Of a stretch of DNA of 64,000 nt, positions 24,991 through 36,842 are shown one piece after another. Within the stretch, counting starts at the first letter, position 1. Each line of letters opens with the position of its first letter. The notes beneath the pieces are model-generated. The model made no database searches. It saw only the letters and a program-made list of their open reading frames with translations, and was not told where the DNA came from. The DNA comes from Candidatus Nanopelagicales bacterium (GTDB taxonomy: Bacteria > Actinomycetota > Actinomycetes > S36-B12), in contig JAGYKV010000017.1 of the NCBI GenBank assembly GCA_018401415.1, positions 907,730 to 971,729 of the forward strand, read 5' to 3'. The translations under genes and the position numbers were made by a program.

Positions 24991-26436
24991 TTAAAGGTCG
25001 ACGGAGAAATACTGGGTCTCGAGGAACTCGTGGATCCCCGCGAAGCCGCCCTCGCGGCCGAGCCCTGATTCCTTCATGCCACCAAATGGTGCGGCCGGAT
25101 CGGATGCGATCCCGCGGTTAATGGCCACCATTCCCGATTCAATGCGCCGAGCAACCTTGATTCCTTCGCCAGCGTCCTTGGCATAGACATAGCTCATGAG
25201 TCCGTATTCGGTGTCATTAGCCATGCGCACAGCTTCATCGGTATTTGCCACCGTGACGATCGGTGCGACCGGACCAAAAACTTCATTGCGGGTCAGCACG
25301 GAGCCGTGCTCAATACCGCGCACAACGTGCGGAGCAACAAATGCACCCGTTGTGGGGGCCGTTCCCGCTTCGGTGATGGCGGCTCCTTCGGCGGCAGCTT
25401 CGCCAATCAGTTCCAGGATCTTGTCGCGTTCTTTGTCGCTGACCATGGCACCCAGATCATTCGCTTGATCAATTCCCGGGCCGATCTTCAGACCACGCAA
25501 GGCCAGTTCAAATTTATCGGCGAATTCGGTACTGATCGATTCATGAACATAGAACCGATTCGCTGCCGTGCATGCGGCACCGCCATTGCGCATTTTCGCG
25601 ATCATGGCTCCCGCTACAGCTTCGTCGACATTAGCACCCTCGAGAACCAAGAACGGCGCGTTGCCACCAAGTTCCATAGAGGAAGGAAGAACACGTTCCG
25701 CTGTTTGCTTGAGCAGTAATTTCCCAACATACGTTGAACCCGTGAATGACAAAGTCGCCACTCGAGGGTCGGCCAGGATCGCCTCTGAGATTGGTCCTGA
25801 GCGCGAAGTCGTGACAATGTTGACCACGCCGGCAGGGGCACCTGCTTGTTGCAGAATCTCACCAATCCACAGCGCGGTCAGCGGTGTCTCGGCAGGTGGC
25901 TTCAGCACCGCCGTGCAACCGGCAGCGAGTGCGGGTGCGAGTTTCCGAGTGATCATGGCGGCCGGGAAGTTCCACGGGGTGATCATGTACGCAACACCCA
26001 TGGGGCGGTGATCGGTGATAATCGTTTTATCGCGCGCGGGAGCATAACGGAAGCCACCTTCCACCCGAGCTGCTTCCTCGGAGAACCAGCGGAAAAACTC
26101 CGCCGCATACACTGCCTCGCCCATGGCATCGCGCCAGGCTTTACCGTTTTCCAAAGCAATGAGCCGAGCACAATCTTCGATATTGGCCGACATGAGATCA
26201 AAGGCTTTGCGCAGAATTTCCGCGCGAAACCGCGCTGGGGTCAGCGACCACGTTTGGAAGGCTTCATGGGCGGCATCGACCGCCTGTAGGGCCTCGGGAA
26301 CACCCGCATCGCCGATCTGGGCCAGGGTGCCGTAGGAGGCCGGGTTGATCACATTCAGTCCGGCAACAGTGGGAATCCACTCACCCCCGATTAACAGGCG
26401 GGTGGGTGTGCTGGCTGGTAATGCATCAACTGACAT
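24991..26436 (-). CDS. gabD: Succinic semialdehyde dehydrogenase
   Basis: An aldehyde dehydrogenase of 481 residues that oxidises succinic semialdehyde to succinate. Motifs: TPWNFPAAMITRK (cofactor site), SMELGGNAPFLV (general-base Glu), RNGGAACTAANRFYV (catalytic Cys) and NEVFGPVAPI. I start it at the ATG at 26436, preceded by GAAAGGG; the frame extends 10 codons further up. It is convergent with sdhCDAB, consistent with feeding succinate to complex II. A second, distinct enzyme of this type lies at 50522-52051. Exact aldehyde specificity is by family resemblance. Confidence 0.85.
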   Translation of the reverse strand: MSVDALPASTPTRLLIGGEWIPTVAGLNVINPASYGTLAQIGDAGVPEALQAVDAAHEAFQTWSLTPARFRAEILRKAFDLMSANIEDCARLIALENGKAWRDAMGEAVYAAEFFRWFSEEAARVEGGFRYAPARDKTIITDHRPMGVAYMITPWNFPAAMITRKLAPALAAGCTAVLKPPAETPLTALWIGEILQQAGAPAGVVNIVTTSRSGPISEAILADPRVATLSFTGSTYVGKLLLKQTAERVLPSSMELGGNAPFLVLEGANVDEAVAGAMIAKMRNGGAACTAANRFYVHESISTEFADKFELALRGLKIGPGIDQANDLGAMVSDKERDKILELIGEAAAEGAAITEAGTAPTTGAFVAPHVVRGIEHGSVLTRNEVFGPVAPIVTVANTDEAVRMANDTEYGLMSYVYAKDAGEGIKVARRIESGMVAINRGIASDPAAPFGGMKESGLGREGGFAGIHEFLETQYFSVDL

Positions 26437-26539
26437 GGCTGCCCTTTCATTGGATATTCCGCTCAATCTAGTCCCCTCACGGGGGACACGCCCAGATGCC
26501 TTTCCCCTCGGACCGGACCTCGTTTAGCATAGGTTGATC

Positions 26540-27724
26540 ATGTTGACGATCCGCCGCCTACAAGCAACCGCAGTCACGCTCCTGTTAGCGGTGGGGCTCA
26601 TGGTTCCTGTGCACGGCACCTGGGCTGCCCCGGGTGATCCACCCGCGGGCGGAGAGCAACTGGTCGGCAAGGGTAAGACCGTGAACCTTGGTCCGGACTC
26701 AGATCCATTGCCCTCGGTGTGGGCAAAGACGTGGCTGGTCGCCAATGCCGACACCGGGGAGATCTACGCTGCCAAGGGGCCACATATTCAGCGGGCACCG
26801 GCTTCTACTTTGAAGGCACTCACCGCATTGACCCTGATGCCCCAATTGGATCCAGCGGTGGAGGTGACCGCGAAGAAAAAGGCGCTCAATACATACGGGA
26901 GCAAAGTCGGACTTCAACGAGGCAAGACTTACACGATCGAGGATCTGTATTACGCCCTGCTCCTGCCCAGTGCCAATGACGCAGCCATTGCACTCGCTCA
27001 AGCAAATGGCGGCGTCCGAAAAACAGTGGATCAAATGAACTCGGTTGCCCGCTCATTGGGTGCCATCAATACAGTGGCTAAAAACACCAATGGGCTTGAT
27101 TCACCGGGTCAACTCTCCACCGCCTACGATCTCGCACTCATTGGGCGCGCGGCCATGAAAATCGAGAATTTCAACGAGATCATTCAAACCCGAAAATACA
27201 CTTTCCCTTATAAAAAGCGCACAAGGGAAATCTACAACAACAATCGTCTCGTCACCGGAGGATATAAAGGTGCACTCGGTGTGAAAACTGGATTTACCAC
27301 CAATGCGGGACGCACCTTTATTGGCGCAGCTGAACGCAAAGGCACCACCCTGATCGTGGTGGCCATGGGCATCAAAGAATCCAGCGCTACCGCGGCCGGG
27401 AAATTAATGGACTGGGCATTTGCAAACAAGGACACGGTCACCCCCATTGGGACTCTGGTGACAACAGGACCAGCCACCACAGTACAAAATATTACGGCGG
27501 ACTCCACGGACCTAATTGCCGCAGGCGCTAAGTTCGCCCCGAATCAAACATCCACGGCGGGTCCGAGCACCGAGGGGACGTCACTGGATTCCCTTGCCGT
27601 GGGTTGGATTGCACTCTTTATTGCCATTGGAACTTTCCTGCTGTTGGGTGCTCGCTCGGAAGTCGGTCGAAGACGAAATCGGAGTCGTTTGGCTCGGCCT
27701 GGACGGATCAAACTCGAAGGTTGA
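26540..27724 (+). CDS. D-alanyl-D-alanine carboxypeptidase (peptidase S11)
   Basis: A penicillin-binding carboxypeptidase that trims pentapeptide side chains of peptidoglycan. Signal peptide at residues 1-30, catalytic motifs PASTLKAL (SxxK), LPSANDAA (SxN) and GVKTGFTT (KTG), then a C-terminal membrane helix (LAVGWIALFIAIGTFLLLGA) and a basic tail, so it is anchored outside the membrane. The ATG at 26540 is preferred over the TTG at 26534. Its TGA abuts the TGA of trpS on the opposite strand (TGATCA), leaving no room for a terminator. Confidence 0.9.
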   Translation: MLTIRRLQATAVTLLLAVGLMVPVHGTWAAPGDPPAGGEQLVGKGKTVNLGPDSDPLPSVWAKTWLVANADTGEIYAAKGPHIQRAPASTLKALTALTLMPQLDPAVEVTAKKKALNTYGSKVGLQRGKTYTIEDLYYALLLPSANDAAIALAQANGGVRKTVDQMNSVARSLGAINTVAKNTNGLDSPGQLSTAYDLALIGRAAMKIENFNEIIQTRKYTFPYKKRTREIYNNNRLVTGGYKGALGVKTGFTTNAGRTFIGAAERKGTTLIVVAMGIKESSATAAGKLMDWAFANKDTVTPIGTLVTTGPATTVQNITADSTDLIAAGAKFAPNQTSTAGPSTEGTSLDSLAVGWIALFIAIGTFLLLGARSEVGRRRNRSRLARPGRIKLEG

Positions 27725-29449
<1,725 letters not shown>

Positions 29450-29453
<4 letters not shown>

Positions 29454-30052
29454 TTCGCGTTCCTGGGGGATAACTCTTCATGGGCTGCCACCAGATCGCG
29501 TAACTCCTCACCTGACATTTGATCGCGGGCCTGGGTGGGATCGATTCCGAACAAACGAACAATGGCGTTGGTGGAAATCCCCAGCGCCACAATGAATGGG
29601 CGGGTTACTCGCGCCGTGAAATTAATGGGAGTGGCCACGAACAGTGCTACCTGCTCTGCGCGTTGCAGGGCAATTCGCTTGGGTACCAGCTCGCCGATTA
29701 CCAGCGAGACATACGCGATCGCCACCGTCACCGATACAAATGCCACGATATTCGCAGCATTTTCATTCAGCCCCCAGCCCATTAACGGTGCAGCCAAAGA
29801 TGGTGCGATTTGAGCGGCACCGAAACCTGCCGAAATAAATCCCGCGAGCGTGACGCCCACCTGCACCGCTGCCAAAAATCGATTGGGGTCACCAACGAGT
29901 TTTTTTAAGACTCGACCTCGGCGTCCGCGCTCTGAGAGCCGCTGAACTTGGCTTTCTCGCAGTGAAACGAGAGCGATCTCTGCCGCAGCGAAGAACCCAC
30001 CGATCAAGATGAAAACCAGAACGATGAGGATGTTCACCCAAATATCACTCAC
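29450..30052 (-). CDS. DUF21/CNNM membrane half of a split CNNM-type protein
   Basis: The 200 residues begin with a membrane helix (WVNILIVLVFILIGGFFAAA then EIALVSLRESQVQ) and two further helices (GVTLAGFISAGFGAA; IVAFVSVTVAIAYVSLVIGE), the DUF21 domain, ending EELRDLVAAHEELSPRNAK. The last four residues are out of frame; the natural continuation is in the ORF at 28728-29453, which starts within ATGA. Expected role: membrane part of a divalent-cation efflux or sensing protein. If the frameshift is real, the two halves might still be made through translational coupling. Confidence 0.8.
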
Positions 30053-30096
30053 GGGAAAACACTAGGGCGAATTAGCCGGAGATGGGTGCTCACTGA

Positions 30097-31314
30097 TTAA
30101 CGGAGTGCCTTTTGTAAGTTCACGTCAATAGAGCCCAAGAAATCCTCGGTCGTTTGGTACGGCTGATCAGGGCCAATCAACAAGGCCAAATCCTTGGTCA
30201 TTTTGCCTTCTTCAACCGTTTCAATGCACACTCGTTCGAGTGTCCGGGCAAAAGCGGTCACTTCGGGGGTGGAGTCCAAGACACCACGGTGCTCAAGTCC
30301 CCGGGTCCAGGCGAAGATCGAAGCAATCGGATTGGTAGAGGTGGGCTTACCCTGTTGATGCTGGCGATAATGCCGGGTCACGGTTCCGTGGGCGGCTTCC
30401 GCCTCCACCGTACGACCGTCAGGGGTCATCAGCACACTGGTCATGAGCCCGAGGGAACCGAATCCTTGGGCGATTGTGTCGGACTGGACGTCTCCGTCGT
30501 AGTTCTTGCACGCCCAGACATAGCCGCCCTCCCACTTCAGGGCCGCAGCGACCATGTCGTCGATCAGTCGATGTTCGTAGGTGATTCCAGCCTTTTCGAA
30601 TTCGGCCCTGAATTCATTGTCATAAACATCGGCGAAAATATCTTTGAATTGACCGTCATAGGCCTTCAGAATTGTATTCTTGGTGGACAGGTAGACCGGA
30701 TAGTTTCGATTCAGGCCGTAGCGCAATGACGCCCGAGCAAAATCACGAATTGATTCGTCAAGGTTATACATTCCCATGGCCACGCCACCTGCGGGGAAAT
30801 CAAAAACATTGAACTCCATGGGCTCAGAGCCATCGGTGGGCGTGAATGTCATGGTCAAAGTACCCGCGGAGGGAACTTTGAAGTCAGTTGCCTTGTACTG
30901 GTCACCGAATGCGTGGCGACCGATAATCACCGGCTTGGTCCAGCCTGGAACCAACCGTGGAATATTCGAAATAATGATGGGCTCCCTGAAGATGACCCCT
31001 CCGAGAATATTACGGATCGTTCCATTCGGGGATTTCCACATTTTCTTCAGCCCGAATTCATCGACACGTGCTTCATCAGGTGTAATCGTGGCGCATTTAA
31101 CACCGACACCATATTTTTGAATTGCATGAGCTGAATCAATGGTCACCTGATCGTCGGTGGCATCGCGGTGCTCAATTCCCAGGTCGTAATACTTCAGGTC
31201 AATATCGAGATACTTGAGAATCAATTCCTTCTTAATAAAATCCCAAATAATGCGAGTCATTTCATCGCCGTCAAGTTCTACGACCGGATTAACAACTTTG
31301 ATCTTATTCGACAT
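30097..31314 (-). CDS. icd: Isocitrate dehydrogenase (NADP-type)
   Basis: A 405-residue homodimeric isocitrate dehydrogenase of the type shared with eukaryotes ([60 protein letters not shown]). It oxidises isocitrate to 2-oxoglutarate, and the family uses NADP. It belongs to the TCA cluster with mdh, which lies 41 bases upstream on the same strand, so an mdh-icd operon is possible. Confidence 0.95.
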   Translation of the reverse strand: MSNKIKVVNPVVELDGDEMTRIIWDFIKKELILKYLDIDLKYYDLGIEHRDATDDQVTIDSAHAIQKYGVGVKCATITPDEARVDEFGLKKMWKSPNGTIRNILGGVIFREPIIISNIPRLVPGWTKPVIIGRHAFGDQYKATDFKVPSAGTLTMTFTPTDGSEPMEFNVFDFPAGGVAMGMYNLDESIRDFARASLRYGLNRNYPVYLSTKNTILKAYDGQFKDIFADVYDNEFRAEFEKAGITYEHRLIDDMVAAALKWEGGYVWACKNYDGDVQSDTIAQGFGSLGLMTSVLMTPDGRTVEAEAAHGTVTRHYRQHQQGKPTSTNPIASIFAWTRGLEHRGVLDSTPEVTAFARTLERVCIETVEEGKMTKDLALLIGPDQPYQTTEDFLGSIDVNLQKALR

Positions 31315-31355
31315 GAAGAACTACTCCTGTAATAGAGGTGACAAAAAGTGTGAGA

Positions 31356-32312
31356 CTAGAGGGCTTGTACGTCGGCTTGTTTGGCTTTCACTGCCACATA
31401 TGCTTCAGCAAGCAGTGCCTTCTCCGAATCGGTCAACGGGGTTTCAACGACCTTCTTAATTCCAGTGTTTCCGATCTCTGCTTCGACTCCCAAATATGCC
31501 CCGGAAAGTCCATATTCGCCGTCCACCCATGCGCAGACGGGCATCACCTTGCCAGAGTCCTCGTGCACAGCGCGAGCCATGCGGGCTGCGGCAGCAGAGG
31601 GTGCGTAATAGGCAGATCCAGTCTTCAAAAGTGCCACGATTTCCGCACCACCATTGCGAGTACGTTCCACGAGTTCATCGATTTTCTCTTGCGACAGGAT
31701 TTCAGAGAGGGGCTTGCCGTCAACACTGCAGGCCGAGGCGACCGGAACCATGGTGTCGCCGTGGGAGCCCAATGTCAGGGTGGTGACACTGGACACGGGA
31801 ACCTGCAACTCTTCAGCCACAAAGTGGGAGAAGCGAGCGGTGTCGAGCATTCCCGCTTGACCGATAACTCGGTTATACGGAAACTCCGACACGATTTGGG
31901 CGAGTGCGGTCATTTCATCGAGTGGATTTGCCACGTTAATGATCACGCAGTTAGGTGCATACTTGGCAATGTTTTCTGCAACACCGCGCATAATCTTTGC
32001 ATTTGTTTCAATGAGATCCATCCGGCTCATACCGGGCTTGCGCGGCATGCCGGCCGTGATGATCACGATTTCCGATCCCGCAATGGCCTCGTAGCCGGTA
32101 CCATCGATTCCGGTTGTTTGCCCCACAATTTTTGTTTCGAATCCTTCAATCCAGCGGGATTGATTCATATCCAAAGCCAAACCTTCTGCTTTGCCATCGA
32201 GAACATCGGTGAGGACAACAGTCTCAAAGATGTCGTACTCGGCGAGTCGCAATGCGGTTGTTGATCCATAGAAGCCTGCGCCGATAACGGCGACCTTGCC
32301 CGAGCGTGACAT
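31356..32312 (-). CDS. mdh: Malate dehydrogenase
   Basis: An NAD-dependent, lactate-dehydrogenase-like malate dehydrogenase of 318 residues. VAVIGAGFYGSTTALRLAE is the NAD fold, AGMPRKPGMSRMDL the substrate loop, NVANPLDEM the adenine-side motif and LGSHGDTMVPV carries the catalytic His. I start at the ATG at 32312, with GGAGGG eight bases before it; the frame extends five codons further. A perfect 18-bp palindrome at 32366-32383 precedes it and probably controls it. icd follows on the same strand. Confidence 0.94.
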   Translation of the reverse strand: MSRSGKVAVIGAGFYGSTTALRLAEYDIFETVVLTDVLDGKAEGLALDMNQSRWIEGFETKIVGQTTGIDGTGYEAIAGSEIVIITAGMPRKPGMSRMDLIETNAKIMRGVAENIAKYAPNCVIINVANPLDEMTALAQIVSEFPYNRVIGQAGMLDTARFSHFVAEELQVPVSSVTTLTLGSHGDTMVPVASACSVDGKPLSEILSQEKIDELVERTRNGGAEIVALLKTGSAYYAPSAAAARMARAVHEDSGKVMPVCAWVDGEYGLSGAYLGVEAEIGNTGIKKVVETPLTDSEKALLAEAYVAVKAKQADVQAL

Positions 32313-32365
32313 GAATATTCCCTCCACATGAAAACATCGACCTGAAAAACATTGACCTGACGAGT

Positions 32366-32383
32366 TATCTTGACGTCAAGATA
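32366..32383. promoter_or_regulatory. 18-bp perfect palindrome upstream of mdh
   Basis: TATCTTGACGTCAAGATA is a perfect palindrome 54 bases upstream of the mdh start. Its 9-bp half-sites fit a dimeric winged-helix repressor, for instance of the MarR family. I recall similar sites in front of TCA-cycle genes in Streptomyces (TamR-type), but cannot check this here. No second copy was seen before icd, sucC or sdhC. Confidence 0.65.
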
Positions 32384-32403
32384 CCGTGTCATGGGGTGGT
32401 ATT

Positions 32404-32712
32404 TCAGTTCGGGGCAGGAACCCACAGGGCAAATATGGTGAGAATCACGCCCAAAAAACCTAAAACGGCAACATCGACCGACTTGGATCGAACAACCAGC
32501 ATTCCAGCGGTCGAATTGGGTAGGAATAGTCGGAGGAAAACCGCCAGTAATACGCTCACTGCCAATCCAATTGATCCCCGCCGGAAGTGATCCGTACCGA
32601 TCAAAACAAGTGAAATACCAATTCCGAGGAATACGAGAGCAATGGGCCACTGGGCAAACCGGGGTTTCCTCCGCTGAGGAAGCGGATGCACACTTGCGCC
32701 CTCGTTTTCCAT
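32404..32712 (-). CDS. DUF3017 family membrane protein
   Basis: The 102-residue protein has a short polar start and three membrane helices (PIALVFLGIGISLVLIG, IGLAVSVLLAVFLRLFL, VAVLGFLGVILTIFALWV). DUF3017 proteins are usually found beside folD in actinobacteria, as here, 24 bases downstream of folD. The ATG at 32712 is preferred because AGGGTGA lies just upstream; a GTG at 32721 is also in frame. Function unknown. Confidence 0.8.
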   Translation of the reverse strand: MENEGASVHPLPQRRKPRFAQWPIALVFLGIGISLVLIGTDHFRRGSIGLAVSVLLAVFLRLFLPNSTAGMLVVRSKSVDVAVLGFLGVILTIFALWVPAPN

Positions 32713-32736
32713 ACGTATCACCCTAAGGCTATCAAC

Positions 32737-33588
32737 TCACGAGCTTGTGCGGGCTGTCCGCTCAGCGCACTCCACCACGTTGGTGAGCAACATGGCGCGG
32801 GTCATGGGACCGACGCCGCCGGGCATGGGCGCAATAAACGCAGCGACGTCAGCAACATCGGGTGCAACATCGCCCACCAAGCCGTGATCGGTACGGGTAA
32901 TTCCAACGTCCAGAACGGCCGCACCCGGTTTGACGTTCTTGGCACTCACAATCCCTGGCACCCCTGCTGCCGCAACAATGATGTCCGCGCGTTTGAGTTC
33001 TGCCGCCAGGTCTTGTGTGCCCGTGTGACACAAAGTTACCGTGGAATTTTCGCTACGGCGGGTGAGGAGTAGCCCCAGTGGCCGGCCAACGGTTATTCCG
33101 CGACCAACTATTACGACATGTGCGCCATTGAGGTTAACGCTGTAGCGGCGCAGCAGCTCGACAATTCCCCGTGGAGTGCAAGGAAGTGGAGCATTTATGC
33201 CCAGAACCAAACGCCCCAGGTTCATGGGGTGCAATCCATCTGCATCCTTGTTTGGATCCATAAGTTCCAAAACTCGATTGGAATCCAAGTGCTTCGGCAG
33301 GGGCAGTTGCACAATGTAACCGGTCACCGAGGGGTCAGCGTTGAGCCGGGCAATCTCTGCATCGACTTCGGCTTGGGTGGAGTTTTCCGGCATGTCGACC
33401 CGAATAGATGTGATGCCAACCTCAGCACAATCCTTGTGCTTGCCACCCACATATGCATGCGAGCCGGGGTCACCGCCCACGAGCACGGTGCCTAATCCTG
33501 GGAATATTCCCAACGCCTTGAGTGCATCTACTCGAACACGGAGATCTTCTTTGACCGCGCGAGCTGTGGCTTTTCCATCCAGAATCAT
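32737..33588 (-). CDS. folD: Methylenetetrahydrofolate dehydrogenase/cyclohydrolase
   Basis: A 283-residue bifunctional folate enzyme that makes 10-formyl-THF from methylene-THF, the formyl donor for PurN and PurH encoded nearby. Motifs: [17 protein letters not shown] (catalytic Lys), [28 protein letters not shown] (NADP site) and [14 protein letters not shown]. The start at 33588 is preceded by AAGGA; the frame extends six codons up. Confidence 0.95.
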   Translation of the reverse strand: MILDGKATARAVKEDLRVRVDALKALGIFPGLGTVLVGGDPGSHAYVGGKHKDCAEVGITSIRVDMPENSTQAEVDAEIARLNADPSVTGYIVQLPLPKHLDSNRVLELMDPNKDADGLHPMNLGRLVLGINAPLPCTPRGIVELLRRYSVNLNGAHVVIVGRGITVGRPLGLLLTRRSENSTVTLCHTGTQDLAAELKRADIIVAAAGVPGIVSAKNVKPGAAVLDVGITRTDHGLVGDVAPDVADVAAFIAPMPGGVGPMTRAMLLTNVVECAERTARTSS

Positions 33589-33628
33589 GGATGCATCCTT
33601 GCACAAGCCGTGGGCTGAAATTTTCCTG

Positions 33629-34597
33629 TCATCGACTCCGTGACTTCAGCAGTTTTGGCACCGTCGACAATGCGATGGCCAGTCCGGTGATACCCACTCC
33701 AATAAAAAGTTGCGGCCCTAATTCGGTGCCATCTGTTGGAGCGAAGACGTCAAGCAATAACGCACCGGCGAGCTGGCCACTAATGGAAGCCAGAGCAAAT
33801 AGCAGCACGCCAATGCGAGGAACAGCCCACACGGCAGCTGCAATGAAGATAATTCCCATGGCACCCCCCGTATAGGACCACCATGGAGCACCTGCGGTCG
33901 ACTGCAGGGTGGTATCGCTCCTCAGGATCGACACACCCGCTGCCACGCACAGGGCGGTTGTACCGAAAAAGAAGTTGAACCAAGTAGCTGAAAACGAATT
34001 CTTTGCGATCACGCCCAGACGCCCGTTTATGGCTTGCTGAACTGCAATCGCGGCACCTGCACTAAACGCGAAAGCAACGGGAAGGACCTGGGATTCGGCA
34101 CCATCCAAACGACCCGAAACGGCCACGGCCACCCCCAAGATCGCTAATAGCGCTGACACGAGTCGCAGGAGTGTGATTCGAACAACGCCTGCAGGCCCTA
34201 AGCCAAGGCGATCAACCAACAATGAATTCACGCTTTGTCCAGCGACTACCGCCACGGTGAACAGGGCAACACCGATCACCGGAACCGAACTCGTTTGCAC
34301 CCCAACGAAAAATCCACCCAGGACGCCACCGAACACCTGCCACCGGGGGAAACTACCTAATTGGAATTCACGAACTACCCGCGCAATTCCAGTCCGAAGC
34401 TTCGCACTGGCCAGTGCCACTATCGAGAGAATTACTAAACCTGAACCAAAACTGATGACAGCGGCTTCAAGGCCGCTACCGGTGAACAGCGCTAATTCGC
34501 CATTTGTTCTGGCCTGGGCGGCAATTATTGCCCCAACAACAAATGCGCTCAAGAGTGCAATGACTCGCATGCGATGTGTGTTGATGCCGATCCTCAC
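33629..34597 (-). CDS. DMT-family transporter, YdcZ-type tandem
   Basis: The 322-residue protein has about ten membrane helices in two homologous halves, each carrying the YdcZ/DUF606 motif: [17 protein letters not shown] in the first and [16 protein letters not shown] in the second. Single-domain relatives act as dimers; here the two are fused. The substrate is unknown. The GTG start at 34597 lies 16 bases after purH, so it is cotranscribed with it. Confidence 0.8.
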   Translation of the reverse strand: MRIGINTHRMRVIALLSAFVVGAIIAAQARTNGELALFTGSGLEAAVISFGSGLVILSIVALASAKLRTGIARVVREFQLGSFPRWQVFGGVLGGFFVGVQTSSVPVIGVALFTVAVVAGQSVNSLLVDRLGLGPAGVVRITLLRLVSALLAILGVAVAVSGRLDGAESQVLPVAFAFSAGAAIAVQQAINGRLGVIAKNSFSATWFNFFFGTTALCVAAGVSILRSDTTLQSTAGAPWWSYTGGAMGIIFIAAAVWAVPRIGVLLFALASISGQLAGALLLDVFAPTDGTELGPQLFIGVGITGLAIALSTVPKLLKSRSR

Positions 34598-34613
34598 CTA
34601 GAAGAAATACTGA

Positions 34614-36197
34614 TTAATGGAAAAAGTGTCGCGTGTCGGTGAAATACATGGTGATGTCCGCCGTCTGCGCCGCGTCAATTACTTCTTGATCCCGCATGGA
34701 CCCACCCGGTTGCACCACCGCTTGGATTCCGGCATCGATGAGGACTTGAAGGCCATCTGCAAAGGGAAAAAATGCATCGGATGCAGCGACGGATCCTGCT
34801 GCCCGCTCGCCCGCGCGTGACACCGCCAAGTGCGCTGAATCGACGCGGTTAACCTGACCCATGCCAATCCCGACGGCACCCTGATCTTTTGCCAGCAAAA
34901 TTGCATTCGATTTCACCGATCGACAAGCTCGCCACGCGAATTCCAGATCGCGCATGGTTGCGGAGTCAGCGGGACTACCCGACATCAATCGCCAGGCATC
35001 CGGTGAGTCACCGGGCGCATCCAGATTGTCGGTGGTTTGCACCAGTAGACCACCCGAAATAGTCCGGGATTCAAATCGGCGGCCCGGATGCGGAGCGGAT
35101 ATCTTGAGAATTCGAAGATTGGCTTTTTCTTCTAAGATCTCGAGAGCCTCGGGATCAAAATCCGGGGCAATAATCACTTCGGTGAACACCGGGATTAAGG
35201 CTCGTGCCATGTCTGCGGTGACCATTCGGTTTGTGGCAACGACACCGCCAAATGCTGACACCGGGTCGGTGGCATGTGCTTTGTGATACGCCTCTTGAAT
35301 GTCCAAACCCGTTGCAATGCCGCACGGATTCGCGTGCTTGATTATTGCAACTGTTGGTTCAATAAAATCAAATGCAGCACGTCGCGCTGAATCAGCATCT
35401 ATAAAGTTGTTGTACGACATTGGTTTACCGTGCAACTGTTCCGAATTCGCAATACCCAATTCAGCAATACCCAATTCATGGGTCACACCGACATAGGAGG
35501 CGGCACTTTGGTGCGGATTCTCCCCGTACCGCAGCACCTCATTCAGTTTCCACGTAGATCCACGCCACCGCGGAAATTCATGGTCTCCAGGTGCGACCAC
35601 CGTGGTCATCCAGGTGCCCACGGCAATGTCATAGGTGGCGGTGTGGGTAAATGCCTCAGCGGCCAGTGCTGCTCGCAATTGTTGACCGGTGCCTCCCTGT
35701 CGAATGGCCTCAATAATCTGTGGATACGCAGTGGGTGACACCACAACGGCAACACTGGCGAAGTTCTTAGCGGATGCGCGAATCATGGCGGGACCGCCAA
35801 TATCGATCTGCTCCACACATGCATCTATTCCGGCGCCGCTCGCCACGGTTTCATTAAATGGATACAGATTAACAACCACCAAATCAAATGGCTTGATATC
35901 GAGTTCCTCGAGTTGTTGTACATGATCGGGATTTCTCGTATCAGCCAATAGGCCCGCATGAATAGCCGGATGCAATGTCTTCACGCGACCATCGAGGCAC
36001 TCCGGGAATGAGGTGACCGCACTCACTGGGGTAACGGGTATGCCAGCTTTTTCAATTGTCTGTGCCGTGGACCCCGTGGACACGATCTCCACACCGGAGG
36101 CTTGTAATGCGGTCGCCAGTTCCACGATTCCGGACTTGTCGTAGACGGACAACAACGCCCGTTTTACCGGGCGCTGACCAACGGGCGGTGTCGTCAT
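34614..36197 (-). CDS. purH: Bifunctional AICAR transformylase/IMP cyclohydrolase
   Basis: The last two steps of purine synthesis, 527 residues. The N-terminal IMP cyclohydrolase domain ([32 protein letters not shown]) is followed by the AICAR transformylase domain ([29 protein letters not shown] with the catalytic Lys-His). Uses 10-formyl-THF from FolD. It lies downstream of purN on the same strand, separated by a tandem-repeat spacer. Confidence 0.96.
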   Translation of the reverse strand: MTTPPVGQRPVKRALLSVYDKSGIVELATALQASGVEIVSTGSTAQTIEKAGIPVTPVSAVTSFPECLDGRVKTLHPAIHAGLLADTRNPDHVQQLEELDIKPFDLVVVNLYPFNETVASGAGIDACVEQIDIGGPAMIRASAKNFASVAVVVSPTAYPQIIEAIRQGGTGQQLRAALAAEAFTHTATYDIAVGTWMTTVVAPGDHEFPRWRGSTWKLNEVLRYGENPHQSAASYVGVTHELGIAELGIANSEQLHGKPMSYNNFIDADSARRAAFDFIEPTVAIIKHANPCGIATGLDIQEAYHKAHATDPVSAFGGVVATNRMVTADMARALIPVFTEVIIAPDFDPEALEILEEKANLRILKISAPHPGRRFESRTISGGLLVQTTDNLDAPGDSPDAWRLMSGSPADSATMRDLEFAWRACRSVKSNAILLAKDQGAVGIGMGQVNRVDSAHLAVSRAGERAAGSVAASDAFFPFADGLQVLIDAGIQAVVQPGGSMRDQEVIDAAQTADITMYFTDTRHFFH

Positions 36198-36241
36198 CAG
36201 AGTAGAAAACCTTCCTCGTTATGGCCACAACTCAACTATCA

Positions 36242-36289
36242 ACTTACTTTCAGATCGACTTACTTTCAGATCGACTTACGTTCAGTTGG
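36242..36289. repeat. 16-bp tandem repeat between purN and purH
   Basis: ACTTACTTTCAGATCG occurs twice exactly and once more with three changes (ACTTACGTTCAGTTGG); the last copy includes the purN stop codon. It sits 45 bases upstream of purH, so copy number could change the spacing of the purH leader. Confidence 0.85.
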
Positions 36290-36842
36290 ATTGAAGTAAC
36301 TGTTTAATCGTAGCCGGCAGCAAAACCCTCTCGACCGCCTTAATTCTTTCGTGGAGTTCGGCCTCAGTGTCATGGGGCTCTATTTCGACGGATTCCTGCA
36401 CAATGATTGGACCGGTATCAACACCGTGGTCAACAAAATGAATGGTGCACCCGGTCCGAGTTACCCCAGCCTTTAAGGCATCGCGAACGGCGTGAGCTCC
36501 CGGAAACTCGGGTAATAAAGCCGGATGTGAATTAATGATTCGGTTCGGAAATGCATCCACGAACAACGGCCCCAAAATTCGCATGAATCCCGCGGAAACG
36601 ATCAGGGCTGGATTCCACCGCGCTACCGCAGTAACTAGATCGCGGTTCCAGTCATCCCGTGACAACCGGCCCGTTAAAGTCACGGTTTGCACGGGAATCC
36701 CCGCGCTGCGTGCAATTTCCACTGCTCCACAGTCAGGAACATCCGTCACCAAGCAACAGACCATTGGGCCGATTTCTGAATCTAGGATCGCTTGAAAAAG
36801 TGAACCAGTGCCGGACGCGAGAACAACTACTCCACCGTTCAC
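36282..36842 (-). CDS. purN: Phosphoribosylglycinamide formyltransferase
   Basis: A 186-residue enzyme that formylates GAR with 10-formyl-THF. ASGTGSLFQAIL is the phosphate loop, IINSHPALLPEFPGAHA contains the catalytic Asn-His pair and HFVDHGVDTGPIIVQ the catalytic Asp. Start and stop are tightly packed: its start overlaps the upstream membrane protein by four bases. Confidence 0.95.
   Translation of the reverse strand: MNGGVVVLASGTGSLFQAILDSEIGPMVCCLVTDVPDCGAVEIARSAGIPVQTVTLTGRLSRDDWNRDLVTAVARWNPALIVSAGFMRILGPLFVDAFPNRIINSHPALLPEFPGAHAVRDALKAGVTRTGCTIHFVDHGVDTGPIIVQESVEIEPHDTEAELHERIKAVERVLLPATIKQLLQSN

Noticed and set aside
31338..32264. 308-residue plus-strand open frame opposite mdh
   Set aside because: It is fully antisense to mdh, whose motifs are intact; a codon-bias shadow.
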